This document shows, piece by piece, positions 7,893-14,920 of a DNA stretch of 33,052 nucleotides. Position 1 is the first letter of the stretch; every line of letters begins with the position of its first letter. Source of the DNA: Rhodospirillales bacterium. GTDB lineage: Bacteria; Pseudomonadota; Alphaproteobacteria; UBA8366; Aestuariispiraceae. A model generated the notes under the pieces. It worked only from the letters and a program-made list of their open reading frames with translations. It did no database searches and was not told the origin of the DNA. Where the stretch lies: the NCBI GenBank assembly GCA_002696645.1, contig NZSA01000032.1, forward strand, positions 1-33,052. Reading direction: 5' to 3'. The translations under genes were made by a program, and so were the position numbers.

Positions 7893-8177
7893 TCAACTGT
7901 GGTGAAATGCGGCTCTTAAGAGACGGGCCATCCAACGCCAATCGGGCTGCTCTGGAGCCCCAGGTCCGTAACCTACATTCCTAGCCCAGCTGTTCATCGC
8001 CGCCAATAGCGCGACCATCCCACCCAGATAGTCCGTTACGCTCTGCTCTTCAAAAAACCCTTCATCATAGGCTTCTAAAAGATCCGCAAGGAAGTCTGAG
8101 AGTTCCTCATGATTGGATACGGCTTCTTGCTGCTTTTGGAATTTGGAACTTAATGCCAAACGATCTTCTTCATTCAT
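7893..8177 (-). CDS. Presumed immunity protein of the ParB-like toxin
   Basis: A 94-residue protein paralogous to the one at 7302-7583. Its ATG (8177-8175) lies inside the end of the toxin gene, overlapping it by 8 bases, and a GGAG site about 8 bases upstream decides this start over the longer frame from 8249. Overlap of this kind couples translation of the two genes, as is common for toxin-immunity pairs. The protein is acidic in its middle (HEELSDFL...EAYDEGFFEEQ) and aromatic/basic at the end (WARNVGYG, PDWRWMARLLRAAF). No membrane segment or signal peptide is seen. I do not recognise a named immunity family. Position and co-occurrence with a toxin tail in both copies are the grounds for the call. 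Confidence 0.75.
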   Translation of the reverse strand: MNEEDRLALSSKFQKQQEAVSNHEELSDFLADLLEAYDEGFFEEQSVTDYLGGMVALLAAMNSWARNVGYGPGAPEQPDWRWMARLLRAAFHHS

Positions 8178-10203
8178 TTTTTGAACTCCGCTTGTTGCGT
8201 CGGTAGATGTAATTGTTGTTGATGATTTGCACAGATCGCCCGTCATCAAGTGTCGTATTTTTAGTTGGAAAGTCTTCTGATACTTCGCTGGGCGTAGCCT
8301 TTCGGTATCGAATGTCTGTTCCAGCTTCTCGGGCGGCGATCAGGCGGCGGTGGTCCAGGGTCGAGATTTTGCCATCTCGCTCATATATCCGTATTGGTGG
8401 GATATCATCCGCCTTTCCAGCCGCAAAGTCGTCGCGTGTTTCTTCTAATGATTTCCCATCCCGGAATCTCCTTGAAATTGTATCCTGCGTTGTTCGAATA
8501 CGTTTGGGATCGACTTTGCCATTTTCCGGTAGGGAATCGTACTCTCTTTTTTCCATTGGATTTTCTGTTTTGGATACCGATGGGATCTGGGGTCTTGTCT
8601 TACCCTTAACGACCGGTTGAGTCTGATTTGGGCTCCCTGATTTCTGCCGCCCTTTTTTGTTACCGATACCACCAAAGCCCGCGCCTGCGGCGATTGCCAT
8701 TTCGGTTGCTTTTCGGAAATCGCCGCTATTGTTTTCTGCTGCGAGGCCGAATTGTTGAAAAGCATTCAGGGCTGCTGCATCAGCATGCGCTTTCGTATCT
8801 GGGGGCGGTCTGTGATATATGGTGCCGTCCTGGTTGATCACATAGTTCCGCGCAATACCCGAACCGCTGTCGGGCGTTTGGTATTCGCCATTCGGCATGC
8901 GTAATTCATTGCGGATGTTCTCGGCTGTTCCAGTATCTGCCAGTGGCTTGAGATTGGAGATTTGATCCGCACCGATATTCTGTAATTTCAGAAACCAGTT
9001 TTTGTCTGAGTAGAAGTCATTCTGATAGGCATCAGCGATCTGTTTGACGGCATTAGGATCTTCCAGATTTTCCAATATCTGTTCATACAGGCGCGTTCGA
9101 TAGTCCTCATCACTTTCGCCATCTTGCCTATGCACGCCGGATTGATCTGCTTCTGGCGGAGAGATTGATGTATCGTCAGGGTGTGGATTCGCGGTTCTAC
9201 CCTGAGCCCCTTTGTCTGATCGGTCCTCCTGGTCGGATCGTTCGGGTAAATCACCTCCACCGCCTTCGGGTGCCCCGGTAGGCGTAGGTTGGTCGCCAGA
9301 ATTGTGTCCAATGCCGGGCATGCTCCCCTCAGAAGCAGAGGGGTCGTTGGTGTTGATGACTGATCGGCCAAATCGATAAGGCCAGCGAGGAGCAAGAGAG
9401 ACTCCTGTGCCCGGCTTGCCATTCGATGCGTCTGGCATGGGAACGGCTGTCGACGGGCCAGGATCAACGTACATACCAGGATCAATGTCGCGTGGGCTTC
9501 TAATCTCCTGATTGGAATCAGACCATGCCTTTCCATCGCGTGCATTCGGCTCATGCCGTCCGAAAATATGCTCCCAGTCCGGCGGCTGTCCAGGTCTGCG
9601 GCTTTGGGCGCCTGGATACTGTGGGGAGATGAGAAGATCTAAAATGCGATTGCCCGTTGGGCGCTTTTGCATGTGTTTCAGGCTGGATTGGGTATCAGGA
9701 ACTTGAACCTTGGTGAGCAGATGCTCCAAGGATAATGCTGGCTCCTCATCCTGAATGGGGCGTCCGGTCGCGTCTGTTCGGGCCGGGTTTGGATAGGCGG
9801 TTTGCCAGAGTTTTTGGACTGTGTCTTTCAAGGTGGTTGCGGCGGGGCCTGTCTGCCAATAGTCGTCGCGCTGCATCAGTGATTTGATGTAGCCATCGAC
9901 GCGGTCTCTTTCTGACTCATGGGAATCGGCAGGGTCTGGTTGTGGCGCGCGGGGTGCCTTCAGATCAGCCGCAGCCTTGCGGCGGGCCTCAATCCGGACG
10001 CGCATATGTTCATTCAATGTGAATGGTTGTTGAACGTCGGTCAATTGCGGCTCTTTGGGCCGTAATGGCGTCCCCCCATGCGCGCCGGTCGCGAGCGCGG
10101 TGCGGGCAGGCCCCATCCTGCTCGCGGCGTCTTCCAGCGACCGGCGCTTCGTAAAGAAATTAGACCCAAGCTGTTCTGGTGGGTCATAAGGAAATCGCGT
10201 CAT
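8170..10203 (-). CDS. Modular polymorphic toxin with C-terminal ParB/sulfiredoxin-like toxin domain
   Basis: A 677-residue protein with no signal peptide. Residues 1-220 are a charged, mostly helical region unlike any domain I know. Residues about 230-380 are low-complexity, rich in P, G, S and D, and contain the short motif GIGHNSG at 297-303. Residues 385-500 form a folded middle part, ending in a small hydrophobic glycine-rich stretch (AIAAGAGFGGIG, about 503-514). The C-terminal domain, about 560-640, matches ParB/Srx-fold toxins: DPKRIRTTQDTISRRFRDG, then PPIRIYERDG and TLDHRRL (DHRRL at 617-621), where the family usually has DNRRL. Such tips may act as nucleases or on nucleotides, but the activity here is unknown. 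The start has AGGGGG 8 bases upstream. No Rhs, TPS, PAAR, LXG or VgrG part is seen, so the delivery route is open. Chromosome-partitioning ParB is excluded, since helix-turn-helix and ParA are lacking. Confidence 0.75.
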   Translation of the reverse strand: MTRFPYDPPEQLGSNFFTKRRSLEDAASRMGPARTALATGAHGGTPLRPKEPQLTDVQQPFTLNEHMRVRIEARRKAAADLKAPRAPQPDPADSHESERDRVDGYIKSLMQRDDYWQTGPAATTLKDTVQKLWQTAYPNPARTDATGRPIQDEEPALSLEHLLTKVQVPDTQSSLKHMQKRPTGNRILDLLISPQYPGAQSRRPGQPPDWEHIFGRHEPNARDGKAWSDSNQEIRSPRDIDPGMYVDPGPSTAVPMPDASNGKPGTGVSLAPRWPYRFGRSVINTNDPSASEGSMPGIGHNSGDQPTPTGAPEGGGGDLPERSDQEDRSDKGAQGRTANPHPDDTSISPPEADQSGVHRQDGESDEDYRTRLYEQILENLEDPNAVKQIADAYQNDFYSDKNWFLKLQNIGADQISNLKPLADTGTAENIRNELRMPNGEYQTPDSGSGIARNYVINQDGTIYHRPPPDTKAHADAAALNAFQQFGLAAENNSGDFRKATEMAIAAGAGFGGIGNKKGRQKSGSPNQTQPVVKGKTRPQIPSVSKTENPMEKREYDSLPENGKVDPKRIRTTQDTISRRFRDGKSLEETRDDFAAGKADDIPPIRIYERDGKISTLDHRRLIAAREAGTDIRYRKATPSEVSEDFPTKNTTLDDGRSVQIINNNYIYRRNKRSSKNE
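8297..8340. repeat. Direct repeat, copy 2 (first copy 7697-7740)
   Basis: This copy lies within the intact toxin gene and encodes the residues just after DHRRL. It is 41/44 identical to 7697-7740. Confidence 0.8.
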
Positions 10204-10645
10204 TTAATTTACCCCCTATTTGTTCTTTTGGTAGGGTTTATAAAACCGGACTATGATGTCCGGTTAAAATACGCCTTGCCAAAATCACCCCCAAACCTCT
10301 CATGCGTCCTTCGGCAGTCTTTCTAGCCTGAAGCCTCTCTTTCACTCATCCTTGAGAAGCGACTTGACCGAAGGCTGAAATGCATGATTGTTTTTTCTAT
10401 AAAACACCCTTGCCTTTGTGTCAACTATAAAAAGAACAAAAATCGTATAAATATGATAATGCACCACATTAACTCTTTGCGAATGGGGTGGCTGCAAGAA
10501 ATTAGGACGGGATCGTGACGTTGGACTGGCCGGAACGCTGGCCTGTGGCGTTTCGACCGGCAGTATTTTCTGTTGCTTGTTATCTGACCGGGAATGATTA
10601 GGTTTTGACTCAGACAAACAGCTCTCAAACAAAAGGATGTCTCTC
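10204..10645. promoter_or_regulatory. Divergent control region of the toxin gene and bdhA
   Basis: About 440 bases without a convincing gene, AT-rich in 10380-10470. It must hold the toxin promoter (minus) and the bdhA promoter (plus). The clearest element is the dyad at 10244-10265. An open frame at 10342-10734 on the minus strand has no ribosome site and runs into bdhA, so I do not call it. No insertion sequence ends or RNA genes were seen. Confidence 0.4.
10244..10265. promoter_or_regulatory. Perfect 8-base dyad upstream of the toxin gene
   Basis: AACCGGAC, a six-base spacer, then GTCCGGTT, centred about 50 bases before the toxin start. It could be an operator for a dimeric regulator, or a hairpin in the toxin leader. 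On the minus strand it is followed by TTTTAT, so it could also stop transcription coming towards the toxin gene. There is no gene on that strand immediately behind it, which makes the operator or leader reading more likely. Confidence 0.5.
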
Positions 10646-11428
10646 ATGTTGAATGGAAAAGTGGCTCTTGTGACCGGGTCTACCAGTGGCATTGGCTTGG
10701 CGATGGCCCGGGCGCTGGCGCAGTCCGGGGTCAATGTGATGCTGAACGGGCTGGGCGACGCGGATGAGATCGAGAAGACCCGCGCCGACTTGGCCCAGGA
10801 AACCGGCCAGGAAATCGGCTATCACGGCGCCAATATGATGAAGGAGGACGAGATTGTTGATGCGGTTGAACAGACCGTAAAGACGTTCGGCAGCATCGAT
10901 ATTCTGGTCAACAATGCCGGTATCCAGCATGTCAGCAAGATTGAGGATTTCCCGACCGCAAAATGGGATGCGATCATTGCCATCAATCTGACCTCGGCAT
11001 TTCACACGACAAAGGCCGCGCTGCCCCATATGCGCAAATCTGGCTGGGGTCGGATCGTCAACACGGCCTCAGCCCATGGTCTGGTCGCCAGTCCCTTCAA
11101 ATCCGCCTATGTCGCGGCCAAGCATGGCATTGTAGGCTTTACCAAGGTAACCGCGCTGGAGACGGCGGGGGCAGGGATCACCTGCAACGCGATCAATCCG
11201 GGTTGGGTGCGCACAGAACTGGTTGAACGCCAGATTGAGGCTACGGCAAAAGACAAGGGCTGCACTGTTGAACAGGCGGCCGCGGATATGCTGGCGGAAA
11301 AGCAGCCCTCCATGGATTTCGTGACGCCAGAGCAACTGGGCGGTGTGCTGGTTTTCCTGTGTTCCCCTTCCGCGGATCAGATCACCGGGATTTCCCTGTC
11401 GGTCGATGGCGGTTGGACGGCACGATAA
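10646..11428 (+). CDS. bdhA: 3-hydroxybutyrate dehydrogenase (SDR family)
   Basis: Oxidises D-3-hydroxybutyrate to acetoacetate with NAD+, the cytoplasmic step after depolymerisation of poly-3-hydroxybutyrate. The 260 residues show the SDR cofactor loop TGSTSGIG (10-17), NNAG (89-92), and the catalytic Ser142, Tyr155 and Lys159 (ASAHG and YVAAK). The long substrate loop with the segment EQAAADMLAEKQPS and the end SVDGGWTAR are characteristic of PHB-type dehydrogenases. I prefer ATG 10646 to the in-frame ATG 10637, because AAAGGA (10632-10637) gives 8 bases of spacing to 10646 but lies on top of the earlier codon. No PHB synthesis or depolymerase genes are in the window. It stands alone between the toxin locus and the metY leader. 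Confidence 0.92.
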   Translation: MLNGKVALVTGSTSGIGLAMARALAQSGVNVMLNGLGDADEIEKTRADLAQETGQEIGYHGANMMKEDEIVDAVEQTVKTFGSIDILVNNAGIQHVSKIEDFPTAKWDAIIAINLTSAFHTTKAALPHMRKSGWGRIVNTASAHGLVASPFKSAYVAAKHGIVGFTKVTALETAGAGITCNAINPGWVRTELVERQIEATAKDKGCTVEQAAADMLAEKQPSMDFVTPEQLGGVLVFLCSPSADQITGISLSVDGGWTAR

Positions 11429-11558
11429 GATAGTCTTTCCAGGACCTTGAAAGGGTGTTTTCCCGAATTCTTCTCGGTTTGGTATAAAAAATTAAACGCT
11501 GTCCCTCGTTTGACGCATAAGACTGTTGACCAGATGGAATAGGACCGCTACCGTCCTT

Positions 11559-11623
11559 TCCCAGTGAGGCAAGTTGAACAGGGGGCACCGGGAGATCGGA
11601 ACAATCCGACACGGGTGCTGGGA
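11559..11623 (+). ncRNA. Structured RNA leader or small RNA ahead of a terminator
   Basis: Nested pairings are visible: an outer stem TCCCA (11559-11563) with TGGGA (11619-11623), a middle stem GCACC (11585-11589) with GGTGC (11614-11618), and an inner hairpin TCGGA-ACAA-TCCGA (11596-11609). The sequence GGGGCACCGG occurs at 11582-11591 and again inside the terminator (11642-11651), so GGTGC could pair with either copy. That is the arrangement expected for a switch between termination and read-through. It lies ahead of a methionine gene, so a methionine-related riboswitch is tempting, but the consensus cores of SAM-I and SAM-II are not present. A free small RNA with its own terminator is equally possible. 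Confidence 0.45.
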
Positions 11624-11627
11624 TTTC

Positions 11628-11663
11628 AAAAGAAGGCTGTCGGGGCACCGGCAGCCTTCTTTT
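11628..11663 (+). terminator. Strong intrinsic terminator
   Basis: A 16-pair stem (one G-T pair) runs from AAAAGAAGGCTGTCGG to CCGGCAGCCTTCTTTT with a GGCA loop. The A and T runs at the two ends make it usable in both directions. It ends the structured RNA just upstream and lies about 120 bases ahead of metY, so it would block metY unless read-through or an internal promoter is used. It is also the first terminator after bdhA. Confidence 0.85.
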
Positions 11664-11785
11664 GTATTGGCTACTGCTGCCTGTATCAGGGGTGATATCT
11701 GAGCGATCAGCCTATGCTTTCCAGTCTTTGCTGAACGCATTACTGTGGCATGTAACAACAGTCCATCAATGGGGGAGGAATACGG

Positions 11786-13092
11786 ATGAAACCGGATTTC
11801 CTGAAATTTGACACGTTGAGCCTGCATGCTGGGCAACAGCCCGACCCGGTGACCGGCGCGCGGGCGGTGCCGATCTATCAGACGACGTCCTATGTTTTTG
11901 ACAGCACCGATCATGCCGCAGCTTTGTTCAATCTGGAACGCCCCGGTCATATCTATTCGCGCATATCCAATCCCACCGTTGCGGTGCTGGAGGAACGCAT
12001 CGCAGCCCTGGACGGTGGTGTTGGCGCGGTTGCAACGGCCAGCGGTCATGCGGCTCTGTTTCTGGCAATATCAACCCTGATGGGCCAGGGCGGTCACATC
12101 GTTGCATCGAAATCGCTGTATGGCGGATCGATCAACATGTTCCTGCACACATTGCCCCGGTTCGGGATCACGGCGACCCTTGTCGATCCGCGCAAGCCGG
12201 AGGAATTTGAAGCCGCGATCCGGCCTGAAACCCGTTTGGTTTTTGCAGAAATTCTGGGCAATCCCAATCTAGAGGTTCTGGATATTGAGGCCGTGGCCGA
12301 TGTCGCCCATCGCCATGCCTGCCACTGATGATCGATGGCACGTTCAACACGCCCTATCTGTGCCGTGCTATTGATCATGGTGCGGATATCATCATGCATT
12401 CGGCAACGAAATGGCTGGGGGGGCATGGTGTTGCGATGGGGGGGGCCCTGGTTGATGCCGGGCGCTTCGATTGGTTCGCCCAGGCGGAGAAATTTCCGAC
12501 CCTGACCGAGCCTTACGCCGCCTATCATGGCATTGTCTTTGCGGAAGAATATGGCCCGGCTGGATTCATTACCCGCGCCAGGGCGGAAGGGTTGCGAGAC
12601 TTCGGCGCGGTGTTGAGCCCGTCCAGCGCGTTCTATCTGTTGCAGGGGATTGAAACCCTGCCGTTGCGTATGGAGAAGCATGTCGCCAATGCTCGTATTG
12701 TGGCAGATTTCCTGGCTGGACATGAAGCGGTGGAATGGGTGAATTATCCAGGCCTTGAAAGCCATCCAGATCACAAGATTGCCCAGAAATATCTGCCAAA
12801 AGGGCAGGGCAGCATGCTGGCCTTTGGTGTTAAGGGCGGTCGGGCCGCTGGGGCCAAGTTTATAGAATCGGTGGAATTGTTCAGCCATCTGGCCAATGTC
12901 GGGGATGCCAAATCTTTGGTCCTCCATCCGGCATCGACAACGCATCAACAGATGACGAAAGAACAACTGGCCGCCGCTGGGATCGGGGATGATCTGATCC
13001 GCGTTTCTGTCGGCCTGGAAGACCCAAGCGATTTGCTGGCAGATCTGAAACAAGCCCTTCGGCGGGCCTATAAAGTCGCCGCTGCGGAATAA
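11786..13092 (+). pseudogene. metY: O-acetylhomoserine aminocarboxypropyltransferase (sulfhydrylase), frameshifted
   Basis: A PLP enzyme of the Cys/Met metabolism family that makes homocysteine from O-acetylhomoserine and sulfide. Two frames together give the whole protein. Residues 1-179 are read from 11786 (SLHAGQQPDPVTGARAVPIY, TASGHAALFLA, SKSLYGGS). The rest is read from 12328 and contains the PLP lysine in HSATKWLGGHG (about residue 209 of the repaired chain). The break is at 12321-12324: the family reads ACPLMIDGTF, but the DNA has TGC CAC TGA TG, which restoring one C in the CC run repairs exactly. Repaired length, about 435, fits MetY better than the shorter MetZ. The stop and the next ATG overlap as TGATG, so two chains might be made. 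Real mutation and sequencing error cannot be separated here. Confidence 0.85.
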
Positions 13093-13106
13093 AGGGGGCA
13101 CGCGTT

Positions 13107-13913
13107 ATGATTATCGATATGGACCATGGTCCGGTTTTCGCCAATACCGGTGGGGCGGCCTTTGACCCAGCCAAACCAACCGCCATTCTGGTCCATGGGG
13201 CAGGGGGGGATCATTCCATCTGGGGCGGCCAGAACCGATATCTGGCCCACCACGGCGCATCCGTTCTGGCAATTGATCTACCCGCCCACGGGCGCAGCGG
13301 TGGTAAGGCGATCGATAGCATCTCAGGCCTGGCCGACTTTCTGATCGCTTTTATCGCGGCGGCAAAGGTTGAAACCCCCATCCTGATTGGTCATTCCATG
13401 GGGGCATTGGCCTCGCTGGAAGCGGCCGCGCGCTTGGGCAAGGATTGTGCGGGTTTAGGGCTGTGCGGTGTTGCGGGGCAAATGCCGGTGCATCCTGACC
13501 TGTTGGGGGCGGCCCAGCGGAACGAATTAACCGCCGCCCAGTTTATCGCCAGTTGGGGCCATGGCAGCCGTGCGCATCGGGGGGGCAATCCCACCCATGG
13601 CGTATGGATGCTCAGCCAGGCGGTGACCCTGATTAATCGCACGGGTCCGGGCGTGCTGTATACCGATCTGAAGGCCTGCAATGAATATAAGGGGGCGATG
13701 GATGCCGCCGCCAAAGTATCCTGCCCAACGCAGTTCTTGCTGGGTCAGAGTGATAAAATGACCCCCTTGAAGGCGGCCCAACCCCTGATTAATGCGGTTG
13801 CAGATGCTCAAGTGACGGTGCTGCCCGCGATTGGCCATATGATGACGGTAGAATCACCGACCGATAGCTGTTCGGCGCTGATGGCCTTGTTAGAACGGGT
13901 CCAGGCCGCATGA
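13107..13913 (+). CDS. Alpha/beta hydrolase
   Basis: A 268-residue cytoplasmic hydrolase of the alpha/beta fold. The oxyanion-hole motif HGAGGD begins at residue 30, the nucleophile elbow GHSMG has Ser97, the likely acid is Asp216 (LGQSDKMTP) and the base is His244 (AIGHMM). The cap region between about 125 and 195 is short and helical. It begins 14 bases after metY with a GGGGG-rich ribosome site, and its stop overlaps the next start by ATGA, so metY, this gene and the thioesterase probably form one operon. MetX, the homoserine acetyltransferase that would feed MetY, is also an alpha/beta hydrolase but is longer and has a different signature, so this is not MetX. The substrate is unknown. 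Confidence 0.88.
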   Translation: MIIDMDHGPVFANTGGAAFDPAKPTAILVHGAGGDHSIWGGQNRYLAHHGASVLAIDLPAHGRSGGKAIDSISGLADFLIAFIAAAKVETPILIGHSMGALASLEAAARLGKDCAGLGLCGVAGQMPVHPDLLGAAQRNELTAAQFIASWGHGSRAHRGGNPTHGVWMLSQAVTLINRTGPGVLYTDLKACNEYKGAMDAAAKVSCPTQFLLGQSDKMTPLKAAQPLINAVADAQVTVLPAIGHMMTVESPTDSCSALMALLERVQAA

Positions 13914-14341
13914 CAGACAGCCTGCCCAGCCGTGCTGATTTCTCCACACTATTGGCGATTCTCACCCGGTGGATGGATCAGGACCCTTATGGTCATGTGA
14001 ACAATGTCGAATATTATTCCTATTTCGATACGGTGGTGAATGACCATCTGATCCGCAAGGCTGGCCTGGATGTCGTCAATACGCCGGTCATCGGGCTGGT
14101 CGTTGAAAGTAAATGCCAGTTCATGAAGGAAATCTCCTTCCCCCAGACTGTTCATGCGGGCATGCGGGTGGTGAAACTGGGCAATTCCTCTGTCACCTAT
14201 GAGATCGCCCTTTTCCGGGATGACGAAGACAGTCCCGCCGCCATCGGGCATTTCGTGCATGTCTATGTGGATCGCAAGACGCGGGCAACAGTGCGCGTTC
14301 CAGATCAGGTTCGCGACGCGTTGGTAGAATTTATTGCGTGA
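13910..14341 (+). CDS. Hotdog-fold acyl-CoA thioesterase, 4HBT/YbgC type
   Basis: A 143-residue single-hotdog protein expected to hydrolyse acyl-CoA thioesters in the cytoplasm. The family signature is clear near the N-terminus: WMDQDPYGHVNN (residues 21-32) with catalytic Asp25 and the helix after GHVNN, then the strand-rich rest (VESKCQFMKEISFPQ, HVYVDRKTR). The start ATG at 13910 overlaps the hydrolase stop by four bases, so translation is coupled. The stop is directly against the stop of greB on the other strand with no bases between, so no separate terminator fits there. The acyl chain preference cannot be told from the sequence. Confidence 0.9.
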   Translation: MTDSLPSRADFSTLLAILTRWMDQDPYGHVNNVEYYSYFDTVVNDHLIRKAGLDVVNTPVIGLVVESKCQFMKEISFPQTVHAGMRVVKLGNSSVTYEIALFRDDEDSPAAIGHFVHVYVDRKTRATVRVPDQVRDALVEFIA

Positions 14342-14908
14342 TCAGTCTTCTGTGTCGCCCAGATAGGCGATCTTGATGACTTCCAATTCGTCGACACCAT
14401 TGGGGGTCTGGACCTTCACGACATCGCCCTCATAGGCCTTCAGCAAGGCCCGTGCGACGGGGGATATCCAACTGATTTCGCCCAGTTCCAGCCGCGCCTC
14501 ATCAACGCCGACAATGCGTATTGTGATTTCCTCATCCCGCTGGTTCACATAGGTGACGGTGGCCCCAAAGAATATCTGGTCGCGATTGGTCTGCAATCGC
14601 TGATCGACGACTTCGGCGATTTCCAGACGCTTGCCCAAAAACCGCAGCCGGCGATCAATTTCCCGCAGGCGCTTTTTGCCATAAATGTAATCGCCATTTT
14701 CCGAACGATCCCCATTGCCCGCCGCCCAGGAGACAATGTCGACAATCTTCGGGCGTTCATCGCGGATCAGGTGGCGCTGCTCCGCCTGCAGGCGCTTATG
14801 GCCTGCGGGTGTCATATAGTTCTTCGCACCACGCGGCAGGGCGGGGGCGTCGTCGGGCAGGTCCTCGTCGTCCTCGGACTCCGATTCCTTTGTGAAGGCT
14901 TTACTCAT
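14342..14908 (-). CDS. greB: Transcription elongation factor GreB
   Basis: Binds RNA polymerase through its secondary channel and stimulates cleavage of backtracked transcripts. The 188 residues begin with an acidic extension (residues 8-22, rich in D and E), not part of the E. coli protein. Then comes the N-terminal coiled coil from YMTPAGHKRLQ with the tip GNGDRSENGDY (Asp67 and Glu70 correspond to the catalytic acidic pair), and the C-terminal FKBP-like domain (about 115-185: FFGATVTYVNQ, GEISWISPVARALL). GDYIYGKKRLREID marks GreB rather than GreA. The start lies 12 bases after the stop of the transporter ATPase gene, so greB probably rides on the pot operon transcript. The ribosome site is weak (GACGGGACA). 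Confidence 0.92.
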   Translation of the reverse strand: MSKAFTKESESEDDEDLPDDAPALPRGAKNYMTPAGHKRLQAEQRHLIRDERPKIVDIVSWAAGNGDRSENGDYIYGKKRLREIDRRLRFLGKRLEIAEVVDQRLQTNRDQIFFGATVTYVNQRDEEITIRIVGVDEARLELGEISWISPVARALLKAYEGDVVKVQTPNGVDELEVIKIAYLGDTED

Positions 14909-14920
14909 TGTGTCCCGTCA

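Larger units (their letters stand above)
11429..11785 (+). promoter_or_regulatory. Untranslated region ahead of metY
   Basis: About 357 bases without a gene. A promoter-like TTGACG or TTGACC (about 11508-11531) lies ahead of the structured RNA at 11559-11623 and the terminator at 11628-11663. Then come about 120 bases of unstructured DNA with a GGGAGGAA ribosome site at 11773-11780, 5 bases before ATG 11786. The minus-strand open frame at 11492-12049 has no support. Confidence 0.4.

Noticed and set aside
8170-10203. Chromosome or plasmid partitioning ParB
   Set aside because: No helix-turn-helix domain, no ParA and no parS-like repeats; the ParB-like part is at the extreme C-terminus behind a disordered region, as in toxin tips.
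10342-10734. 130-residue frame on the minus strand upstream of bdhA
   Set aside because: It overlaps the bdhA start, lacks a ribosome site and shows no family features.
11540-11665. SAM-I or SAM-II riboswitch
   Set aside because: The conserved core sequences of both classes are missing, even though the gene downstream belongs to methionine synthesis.
11492-12049. 185-residue frame on the minus strand across the metY leader
   Set aside because: Overlaps the structured RNA, the terminator and metY; no support as a protein.
12094-13101. 335-residue open frame on the minus strand
   Set aside because: It is the mirror of the metY coding region. It has no ribosome site or family features, and metY is clear on the other strand.
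13107-13913. Homoserine O-acetyltransferase MetX next to metY
   Set aside because: Same fold, but only 268 residues and with a GHSMGA elbow and no MetX-type motifs; kept as a general alpha/beta hydrolase.
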